DNA from: Lumnitzera littorea
Lineage: Eukaryota > Streptophyta > Magnoliopsida > Myrtales > Combretaceae
DNA: 64,000 nucleotides
NCBI GenBank assembly: GCA_024138015.1
Contig: JAMXBB010000003.1
Coordinates: 74,772,190-74,836,189, forward strand
Direction: 5' to 3'
Made by a program: the position numbers and the translations under genes. The notes under the pieces are model-generated. The model did no database searches, was not told the DNA's origin, and saw nothing but the letters and a program-made list of their open reading frames with translations. This document shows, piece after piece, positions 34,135-43,348 of this stretch (position 1 is its first letter; every line of letters starts with the position of its first letter).

Positions 34135-36890
34135 TATAAACATCTAATTTTTGCTACCCTCTTATCTTTATTTTTATTTTGGTTAGGTTTACAAAAAATT
34201 ATAATAAAAATTAAAAATTGAAAGAAACCAAAAAAAAAATTTCAATTTAAAAAAGAAAAATGTTAAAAAGAGTCCGAGTCAAGGCAATGAGTCATTTAGG
34301 ATCGGTTAAGGTAATAATAAAATGTACATGCAATTTAATAAGTTCTAAGTTTTTTAAAAAATTGAGTTTCATTAGAAAAATTCTTTTTGAGAAAAGTCTA
34401 GTAGAAATTTGGGATCCATGAAAGAAATTTTTTTTTTTTTAATTTGAATAATTTTATTGGATGAAAGAAAAATAAGACTTTGGATCTATTAAATTAAAAT
34501 TTGTATTGAAAATCTTTAATATGTATTTTTAAGCAATTTAAAAATGTTTAGGTCATTTTATAATAAGTTGGAGTAAATTGTTTTGGGTTTGAAATATGAA
34601 ATTAAAGTTAGGTCTAACTTAGATTGTTTAAATACATTTTAAATGCGTAAATGAGAATTGAGTGATAACTCAGCTAGTTAAGACATACATGTGCATCAAA
34701 GAGGTTAAAAGTTTAAAACTCATAATAGACACATGGGGGTCATGCATGGTCACATGACTAGAATTTTTTTTTTTTTCCTTCTTTTCCCATTTACATGAGA
34801 AAACAAGGAAAATTTTTCCACCCATCCTAACACTAGATTAAGTCAAATCTTGTGATTTTTTATTTTATTTTGAAAAATTACGAATAAATGATTGATGAAA
34901 CTAGCATATTCATCAAAGATTCGCACAAAAACCCATTAAAGTAAGATTTAGAAAAATCCAAATAACCTTAACATAATCCATGGAAGATTTGATATGAGTT
35001 TGAAGAGATTTAATTGAAAAACTATAAAGAATAAAAAACTCCAAAAAGGATCAAAGGACACTTTTAAACCTTCTAACAACATCAAAAAACACCCCCATAC
35101 AAGCTACCGTCATTTTCTCTCTCTAAATCATTGCCTCCTTTCCCTCTCTACACGTACCACCTAGTACATGCTACGGCTATCAAAAAAAGCCACACCACTA
35201 CACTCCACATTGACCAATCAACCAAAACTGACCAATTTCATGCCTAGCCGTACTCTTTACCTCTTCCACAAACCAAACCCTCATCACCATGCGACCACCT
35301 CTTTGAAACACCACTAAAATGCTCCATCAAAAAATAATCCCTCCAACGAGTTCTTAGCACTCGAAAACCTTATGAAACAATCTTCAATCACCAAAAGAAT
35401 GAACCCCTTTTGTGACACCCAACAACCACTACTATCATTGAATTTCAAAAACCACCAAAATGACCACCACAATTCAAGGTGCTTATCCGAAACTAATTTT
35501 TTATAATAACTTTGTCATAAAAGTGTGATTTCCCATTTGTTTCGATGGATTGAAGTTAGGTGTAGTGAAGGAAGGAAGAAGAAGAGGAGGAAGGAGCCCA
35601 GATCCAACCCGGTGACTCGATCCATGCACACCTTGACTTTTTCTGATTCGATCCAATCTATGTTACATAGGTGGGTATTTCATTATTTATTCATTTAGTT
35701 TTGTGTAGTTATTCTAATATCTTGTTTTTTTTTTTTTTCTACATAACTAAATAAAGTGAAACCCACACTAATTGTTTTTTTTTTTTTGCAGGTGTTTTTT
35801 TTTTTTAAGTTTTTTTTTATTTATTGGTTTTATCTTATGTTTTTAGTAAGCACATACTATAAACTTGTCAATAATTGGTTTAATTTGCATGCTTAGAATA
35901 TTTTGTGTAAAATCATTCCGATATGAGTCTTTTGTAGGTTTGTGGTGTTAATAATTAATTTATTTGATTTTTCATGCATTTTTATTAAAAATTACATCCC
36001 TAATATATCTTAGGGTAAAATCACATATTTAGAATAAAATTATATATTGCATTTTTGGCATAAATTGCATATTTTTATAAACATTCATTTTTTATTGAAA
36101 ATTTAGATTTTTTTAATTTTTTCATATTTTGTATGTCTTTTTTTTTTACCAAAAATTCCTTATTTTTGGAAAGTTGCATAAAAATTGAACTTTTTATAAA
36201 AATTGCATTTTTTTCAACCTAGGCATTTTAAGATTTTTTTTTTTCTAAAAAAAAACATTTTATTACATAGTTAAGTTTTTTTTTTAATCTTAAATTTTTT
36301 AAGAAAAAAATAGGCTTCTTAGGAGTTTTTCAAAGTTGGGAATAAAACTGAGGTCTTTTAGGTTTTTTCTTAATAAAAAATAAAATGTTTAAAAACGTAA
36401 TTTTAGCCAATTTTCAAAAATAAAATAACCAACATATTAAAGTTTTTTTTGTTAAAAAAATAGAACTATACTAATTTGATCTTGACCAGCGAAGACGTAG
36501 GTACCTTTAGGGTAATTATAAAAAATGAAAAAATTTTGTCTTTTTTTAATTCGTAATAAAAGAAGTCATAAAAAGCATTTTTATGCATTTTTCACATCTT
36601 TTATATATTTTTGCATTTTTAGAAAAATCGTAAAAGTTAGAGCCCATTAGTTAATTTTTTTTTTTAATTCATACATGGTGACTATTATCTTAATAGATTA
36701 GCTTTCAAATTCAATTTTCTGGTTAAACTTTTCTAAAAAGATCTTTTAAAAAAGATTTGTAGACTAGTGGTTAAATTATACTTTTTCCATCAAAAAATCC
36801 TAAGTCCTATTTTTACTAGTTTCCCTAGTTGGCGAATCTAAGATTATTTTTAATGCTAAATAATTTATATTAAGTGAGTTAGGTTTAATG
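34135..36890 (+). mobile_element. Tat-type LTR-like repeat, copy B (3' LTR)
   Basis: It starts TATAAACATCTAATTTTTGC, matching the start of the Tat solo LTR at 15067, and repeats copy A through about 36560. It carries GACGTAGGTACCTTTAGGG near 36493 and AGTTGGCGAATCTAAG near 36829, the counterparts of the segments in the solo LTR. The right end is not sharp: GTTAGGTTTAATG (about 36880) matches the solo LTR's terminal part but no clean CA end or target duplication is seen. Confidence 0.6.
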
Positions 36891-37337
36891 TAGATTAAAT
36901 TAAAATAAAGTTCAATAAAATTAGCCACTCCTCTTATTTTATTTTATTTTTTGTTAAAGCATTGTGTTTCCTTGTCTTTAGATTGTGTTGATAAAAGCAT
37001 TTCATCCCATCGACATGTTTCATGACTAATGTATATAATGATGACTAATGTATATAGTTATTATCTTAGTTCAATGAAGTATTATTTTACCAAAAAAGAA
37101 AAGATAAGTATTTTCTTTTCTAGACTTCTAAAAATGAATCATCTAAAGTTTTTATATAAAGTTACATTTATTTAAAATTTTAAAATATTTTATGATATTA
37201 TGATGATATTTTTTTTTAATCTCAATTATTAATTATAAATGATATGAAATAACTCTTAAAAACTTTATCACCGACGAAATTATTGGGACTAAACTATCTA
37301 TTGACAGAAACATTTTCTACTTTTCATATAACTTAGT
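36891..37337. other. AT-rich intergenic sequence
   Basis: No coding frame, repeat copy or motif was recognised in this stretch. Confidence 0.4.
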
Positions 37338-37880
37338 TCACAATTGACCAACGTTACATTTGGATGAGTAAGAATACCTTTGAATTCTCATAAGATTTGA
37401 TAATGTAATTTTACAAATTCTCTCAGGTATAGAAAATGGTGACCATTTGCTTTGTTTGCTGATCCTCCAAAATTCTGATTCTGACGGAACATGATCGGAA
37501 GGAATTTTGTGGCAGCCGCGATGGGCGACCTTGAGATTTGGAATATGCTCATGATCACCATGTGGGCACATCTAAACCTTCAATCTCACCAAATATCTTG
37601 ACACGTGGCAACACCATGATCCATCTTTCCGTCACAGAACTGTAAGTCTATCTTAATTCATGCGGCATCGATCTGTTCAACGGTGTCCCGAGTCTCTGTC
37701 GTCCCATCGCCCGTTAATCATATCTATATATGAATGTAACACCAATTCTACTGTCCTATAATGTTTTCCACTGGATCATGCCAATCCTTGTTGGTGGAAA
37801 AAGATACTCACAGTTTGGCCCAACCACGGATTTCAACGGGATTACTTGCCCAACTTTTAAACCTCGGTTAATGTCAGATT
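37338..37880. promoter_or_regulatory. Low-AT block with a G-box; possible promoter or gene remnant
   Basis: The block is richer in G and C than its surroundings and is not repeated in the window. It contains ACACGTGGCA (37601-37610), a G-box/ABRE-type CACGTG element known in light- and ABA-responsive plant promoters, and a TATA-like CTATATATGAA near 37724. A 77-codon minus-strand frame (37571-37338) has no recognised product. No gene follows downstream in either direction within 1 kb, so it may be an orphaned promoter or decayed gene. Confidence 0.3.
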
Positions 37881-39204
37881 TTGTATTATATCTTTATCTA
37901 CTTTTATAATTATTTACTTAAAATTTAAAAACATTAATTTACTACATAAAAATTTTTTAACACCATTTATAATATATATTGACGAGGCTTTTGAGACATA
38001 GGTCTCTTAAGCTTGTCACAATCTTATCAGGCTTATTCTTCACCTTAGACTGCTCTCAACCCAAGTTTAGAGCTCGGTTTATCTAGTGGCTAAAAAGCTT
38101 TGGATAAAATTAATAAACCAAGTCAAGTAACTACCTTTTACATATTTGGAACATGTCAAACGTCACAAATTTATTATCTAATGCTTGTGGAAGTGAATTG
38201 GCTCGTTAACTATTTTCCAATTACCAACATCACTTTTTCATAAATATAAGATCATTATTTAATGGTAAATTATTTGATACTTAATGTACTTAAGCTTATT
38301 TATCGCTCATAAGCATTCATGCTTTTCAAAACGTTCTATAAACTTAAACATCGAAGTAATTGCATACAAACAATACCCTGACATCTTCTCATAGTTTTCT
38401 ATTTTGCAAGCTTATTAATTATGCGAAGTCCAATCTCATATTAACTTTTGCTAGCAAAATTCTTGAGATGACAATATATATTATATAGTTATTTATAAAA
38501 ATAGCCAAAAATTCTGATAATTAATAACAAAATAGGCAATATTTAGATAGTTAATTATAAAAATAAGCAATCTTCGAGTATTAAATTAGTATTTATAAAT
38601 TTCACATAGCTAATTATATAAATAAATTAAGATTAAATATTAAATGTGAGATTTATCCTCCATATTTCCTTTTCTCCTTTAAAATATCATGATTAATTAG
38701 GTAATAACAGATATATATTGTCAACCTGGAAAGTTGAGCAAGAGAAGACCATTTTCTTTTCCACTGAAAATAACATGCCCTCCTATTAACAGCCTTGGAC
38801 GACAGTTAAGATTCCTATAAATTAAGTTTTATCCAATTTTTTAAATAACGGTTTTACAGAAAATGTATCTTAACCTACTTATTCATGACCTTTTATCGAA
38901 GAAGTTCCTTATTGCTTTACCGCTGTATACATCAAAAAAATTTTACCACAACAAACATAGCAATCACAAATGAATTTGAAAGTCCGTTTCTTTTCTCCCT
39001 TTCTCTCAAACAAGAAAAAAGAAAAAAAAAAAAAAAAGAAAAAGAAGAAGGAAAAAATAATACTTAAAACCTCATTCTCAATGTATCCCTCACTTGTAAA
39101 TTGTCTAAAACTCTAATGAAAAACAAGCTTAGAAATTCAAAATGGAATATTAAGGTTCCATCATGTGCTTTCAATATGTGTCTATAATCACTTGCAGGAT
39201 AAAA
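37881..39204. other. AT-rich intergenic sequence with short TE-like repeats
   Basis: At 38490-38600 there are imperfect copies of a TAATTATAAAAATAGGCAAA-like unit, similar in flavour to the MITE-like block at 39205-39450. A poly-purine run lies at 39016-39056. No gene is visible. Confidence 0.35.
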
Positions 39205-39450
39205 ATGACTTTTAATGCTTAAATTTTATCTGTTTTTATAATTAAGTATTGAAGTTTAAAAATATTTAATTTTATATCTAAATTTTGTTAATTTTTATGA
39301 TTAATTATCTGAATTTTACCTATTTTTCTAATAAATTATTTAAACTTTACTCATTAATGATTTTGAAAATTTTATAAATAGTAAATTAACATTTTTTAAT
39401 TTTTGATAGGTAATCATGAAAATGAGGCAAAATTCAGATATTAAATATGA
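39205..39450. mobile_element. MITE-like AT-rich foldback repeat
   Basis: The left end (TTTAATGCTTAAATTTTATC, 39211 on) and the reverse complement of the right end (TTTAATATCTGAATTTTGCC, ending at 39444) are imperfect inverted repeats. The interior repeats a TTTTTATAATTAAGTATT-like unit several times. Size and composition suit a MITE or related foldback element, but no clear target duplication is seen. Confidence 0.35.
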
Positions 39451-39880
39451 TATTAACTCATGACTTGCAAAAGATAATAAATAGAATATGACAAATTCTA
39501 GAGGAGAATTCGATAAGAAATACTTATGAGCATATGATTTTAAATATTTATTGCTGAAAGTAATAGATCAATTTTTTTTTTAGAAAAAAAAAAAAAAAAA
39601 GAACATTACCACTGCCGATAAACGGAGAAGTTTTCCAAGTTTTTAGAGGATTTCATGTTTTTATTACCATCTAAAAGCTTATGATTACAGAAAAGGAAAA
39701 TCTAAAGTGTACCATGTATAATATGAAGCAGATTTTAGCATTCCTAAAGTGCAAGCTCAGTCAGTAAATGCTTGCTCACGATTTGATCAAGGAGCCACTT
39801 GAAGAGATTCGAGAAAGCATTGACAGCAGATTTTTAATGGCTCTAGTCAGTAACGAGTAGCCTTCATGGACAATCAAGAC
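39451..39880. other. Intergenic sequence before the inverted repeat
   Basis: No gene recognised. Position 39720-39880 has a less AT-rich composition and may be the upstream continuation of the RNase H-like pseudogene in the inverted repeat. Confidence 0.3.
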
Positions 39881-40327
39881 TATCAAGATCCATTAAAAAT
39901 AAATTGTGATGGATCCTTCCAAGAAGCTACAAGCAAAACTAGGAATAGGAGTTGTATGCGAGCTTATTTTGATTGTTGAGGATAGGTTTACTCTTGGCCA
40001 AGGATGGGGTTGGAGGACGCTGCATTTGGAGATAGATTCTAAAGTTATGTTTGATTTTATTTCTAGGAGATCCTCTCCTTGTTGGTTTACTTCTTCTATT
40101 GTTGAGGATATTTGTTGCTTGGCCTCTTGTTTTGATTGTTGCTCCTTTTCGTTAATTCGTAGGGACACTAATTCTTGTGCCGATTGGACGGCTAGGTAAG
40201 CGAGATGTGGGATGTGCTGTAGCCCCTTCTCAGCTAGTTTTCTTTCTTGAGAAAGATAAAAAGCTTATTATCTTTAACTCTTGTTATCTCTATAATTAAA
40301 ATCTTTGAAGATTTAAGTGATTGTTAC
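39881..40327 (+). repeat. Left arm of a perfect 447-bp inverted repeat
   Basis: It runs from TATCAAGATCCATTAAAAAT to GATTTAAGTGATTGTTAC. The reverse complement occupies 40371-40817; wherever I compared the arms, including the full-length translations, they were identical. The spacer is only 43 bp (40328-40370). Confidence 0.9.
39900..40199 (+). pseudogene. RNase H-like (RVT_3-type) pseudogene fragment
   Basis: Upstream frames read KINCDGSFQEATSK and then, after a frame change, LHLEIDSKVMFDFI, SSIVEDICCL, FDCCSFSLIRRDTNSCADW and LAR-like TAR. This follows the plant RNase H-type domain pattern found at the end of LINE ORF2 and in many plant RNase H-like genes: NCDGA, then VExDSxxxV, then FxxVxRxxNxxAxxLA. 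The catalytic D of NCDG and the second D (EIDS) are present. The frame is open for 97 codons in the C-terminal part but lacks an intact N-terminus. A mirror copy occupies 40499-40792. Confidence 0.55.
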
Positions 40328-40370
40328 AATTAAAATTATTATTTTAACCAATATTAAATATTATTTAATA

Positions 40371-40817
40371 GTAACAATCACTTAAATCTTCAAAGATTTT
40401 AATTATAGAGATAACAAGAGTTAAAGATAATAAGCTTTTTATCTTTCTCAAGAAAGAAAACTAGCTGAGAAGGGGCTACAGCACATCCCACATCTCGCTT
40501 ACCTAGCCGTCCAATCGGCACAAGAATTAGTGTCCCTACGAATTAACGAAAAGGAGCAACAATCAAAACAAGAGGCCAAGCAACAAATATCCTCAACAAT
40601 AGAAGAAGTAAACCAACAAGGAGAGGATCTCCTAGAAATAAAATCAAACATAACTTTAGAATCTATCTCCAAATGCAGCGTCCTCCAACCCCATCCTTGG
40701 CCAAGAGTAAACCTATCCTCAACAATCAAAATAAGCTCGCATACAACTCCTATTCCTAGTTTTGCTTGTAGCTTCTTGGAAGGATCCATCACAATTTATT
40801 TTTAATGGATCTTGATA
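40371..40817 (-). repeat. Right arm of the 447-bp inverted repeat
   Basis: Reverse complement of 39881-40327, ending CTTGATA immediately before the N at 40818. It contains the mirror image of the RNase H-like fragment on the minus strand (40792-40499). Confidence 0.9.
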
Positions 40818-40818
40818 N
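40818..40818. other. Assembly gap marker (single N)
   Basis: A single N directly abuts the end of the inverted repeat's right arm, which suggests that a contig end was joined here. Confidence 0.7.
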
Positions 40819-41708
40819 TTTTCACAATTTCCATAATTTCTTTCGCTAAAATGATTTTTTTGAAAAAAATCATTATAAATTATATAGGTATATTAAAAGC
40901 AAAATTTATAATGATTAATACAAAATATTTTATTATAAGTTTGAAATAAATATATATTTCCTTTTTTCATTATATAAAAAAAATTATACTTATAATACGG
41001 GTTTATCAACAGTTAGTTTAATAAAATCTCTTTGTTTGGTAAAAATAAATAAATAAAGCACATATGGATATATACCTAAAGACAAGAATGATAATAACAT
41101 ATAAAAGTATTAAAAAAAAGATCAAATTTCACAGTCATTCAACTTTTCTGTCTCAGTATTTTTTATACTCTTATATTTGAAACTGCAGATTAATCTCGCT
41201 ACACGTATAAACTAGAGCTTCAATAGCAAGAAGAAAGTTTCTCTTGTTTATCGAATCTTACTTTTTATAAATCGATACATGCTAGTGAATATAGGATCCA
41301 AGTAATTACATCAAAAGATTTTTATTCGAAGTTCTTACGCTTTTTGGATATATGACACGCCGAAAACAATTTAAAGCCACATAATTTTTTATTTTTGTTT
41401 TTTTAAGCTTTCGGGTTTAAGACATAAAAACAGAAAGATTATCGAAATTCTGAGATGCAAGATAGAGATAATCGTGATCCAACCACATTGTTAGAAAAAG
41501 ATTTAAAAAAAAAAGGATGTCTTTTCATACACAGCCATGTCGTACCTAAGTGAGTAACGTTAAAATGTTTACCAAATCGAGAAAACGAGAAGAGAGTTAC
41601 GTCGAGAGATAAACTCAGAGTTCGGTCCGGAAAAGATTTACAACACGTATTTAAAACGTGGTTGTATATATTTAAATATATGATAATATTTATGGTGTTT
41701 TTTAAATA

Positions 41709-41744
<36 letters not shown>

Positions 41745-41789
41745 TTAAATATAATTAATAATTTTATATTAGGTATATATAGGGTTAGA
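40819..41789. other. AT-rich intergenic sequence with an ATT microsatellite
   Basis: No gene recognised. A TTA/ATT trinucleotide run of about 10 repeats lies at 41711-41740. Confidence 0.5.
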
Positions 41790-42290
41790 AAAAAATCGTG
41801 AATTGGAGATCCAATTATGAATCGAAAAATTAATTTTTTTGTTTTACGAATTATTTAGTTTACGATTCGATTCAATTATATATAAATAGTTTATAATTTA
41901 ATTCAAAGAAACGAATTAAATCGTACCGTTTAAAATTAAACCGAATCATTTAGTTAAATAAAAAAATTTTATGTAATTATTTTATAATTTTTTATATTTT
42001 TTTCATTAATCTTCATAAATTTTATCAAATTTTTTATATCTTATTATTTTTTATCGTAATTTTATACTAATTATTAAAATTAAGCTGAATAAATTTCATT
42101 TAAAATTTCATATTTGTTAAAAATAAAAATATTTAGTAAAAATTTGATATTAACGGTTTGAATTATAAACCAAATCGAATCAAATCAATTTTAATTAAAT
42201 TTAAAGAATTTATAAACTAAATCGTATAGTTAGGTTCGATTTATTATATTAAATTTAATTAAGTAAAAAATGTGGATCGTATTAAATTAA
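41790..42290. repeat. AT-rich foldback-like repeat with ATTCGATT/AAATCGAAT motifs
   Basis: The left part is rich in TTTACGATTCGATTC and the right part in AACCAAATCGAATC-type runs. Similar ACCGAATT-rich, weakly palindromic repeats are common in plant intergenic DNA. Ends are not sharp. Confidence 0.3.
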
Positions 42291-42546
42291 ACTGCGTCCG
42301 CGCCTATAGCTGATAGGAATAAGACCATTAAATCTTTATCTTTCGGTTCACCGTCCAATTATCAAAATGTCGAGTTGACTCGGTCGCCATATTTTAGGTA
42401 CAGTGCTCTCTTCCTACAATAAATACAAAAGATTCAACAGTATCCGGATAATTGCACATCACAACAGTCTCTCTTTCGCTCCCCCTCTTCAGTCATAATC
42501 TTTTCCTGTTCACTTTCTCTCTGTAAAAAAAAAAAAAAGAAAACAA

Positions 42547-42567
42547 GAGAGAGAGAGAGAGAGAGAG
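42547..42567 (+). repeat. GA microsatellite in the leader
   Basis: About ten GA dinucleotides, in the likely transcribed leader of the MED26-type gene. Confidence 0.9.
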
Positions 42568-43065
42568 GAGGAAAAAAAGAGGAGAAAGTGTGACCGGACT
42601 TTGGAGTCAAAACAAGAGAGAGGAGAAGCTAAAGAGACAAGTTGCATAGAAAATCATAACCTTATTAGGTGGGTTTATTTTGTGAAAATGAAAATATAAA
42701 AAAAAATTGAAAAACCTGTTTTCGCTTGGTTGAGAGCAGCACCTGGTATTTGGTATACCCAACAAACACATAAACACAAAGCAAAATCTTAAAAAAAATT
42801 ACCATTTATTTTTGACAAAAAAATTTCGATTCTCCTTCTATCACATAATCATCTTTTTTGTTCTGAAATCAATTCTGTTCTCTCTTTCCACAGCTTCTAT
42901 TTTCTTCTGAAAATTCGAGGAATAGATTCTAAGAATCTACCTTTTTTCTTATTGGATAACTGTTCACCATCTTCTTCTTCTTCTTCGTCATCAGATACTC
43001 ATATCCTTTGTCTGTTCTGATACAATTAATCAACAATAAGTTCAGTTTACCTTTGCAGGTTACTC

Positions 43066-43134
43066 ATGATATTGCCATTTCATGCCAATCCAAGAACATT
43101 TTTAGCTGCTTTTGGATCTTTGTTCTTGGTCTAA
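43066..43134 (+). CDS. Upstream ORF 1 in the MED26-type leader (22 codons)
   Basis: ATG at 43066 opens 22 codons (MILPFHANPRTFLAAFGSLF, then LV) to TAA. It lies 214 bases before the main start. Whether it is translated depends on the transcript start and on leader splicing, neither of which can be read from sequence. Confidence 0.3.
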   Translation: MILPFHANPRTFLAAFGSLFLV

Positions 43135-43158
43135 ATACATGTTTTTGAATGAAAATCA

Positions 43159-43263
43159 ATGTTTACTTTAGCCCAGAATCCAGAGAGATTGAAAATTCGT
43201 GATAAGTTCCCTTGTGGACTATCACAAAATTGCATGAAAACCAGGTATTTTATCCAAATTTGA
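43159..43263 (+). CDS. Upstream ORF 2 in the MED26-type leader (34 codons)
   Basis: ATG at 43159 opens 34 codons (MFTLAQNPERLKIRDKFPCG and on) to TGA, ending 85 bases before the main start. An 11-codon frame beginning at 43139 overlaps it. Upstream ORFs of this size can lower translation of the main frame. It is a candidate only; a splice at about 43244 would change its end. Confidence 0.35.
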   Translation: MFTLAQNPERLKIRDKFPCGLSQNCMKTRYFIQI

Positions 43264-43348
43264 GATTTTGCTCTGTGGGTATTCATTAGAAGTGGTTATC
43301 CATATTGGATTCTAGAGGAAGTTTGGATTTTGACCCTGTTTGTGAAAC

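Larger units (their letters stand above)
42400..43348 (+). promoter_or_regulatory. Promoter and 5' leader region of the MED26-type gene
   Basis: Upstream of the start codon at 43349 there is a pyrimidine-rich patch (CTCTCTTTCGCTCCCCCTC near 42471) followed by a GA microsatellite (42547-42567) and a CT-rich stretch. This is the arrangement often seen around plant transcription starts. No strong TATA box is seen; ACAATAAATAC near 42416 is the best candidate. The leader would be about 800 bases and contains several upstream ATGs. It may contain an unrecognised intron, since GT and AG sites are present (CCAGGTATTTT near 43244). Confidence 0.45.

Noticed and set aside
39893..40805. Four open frames as two gene pairs
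   Set aside because: They are mirror images caused by the inverted repeat. Only the RNase H-like reading has family support.
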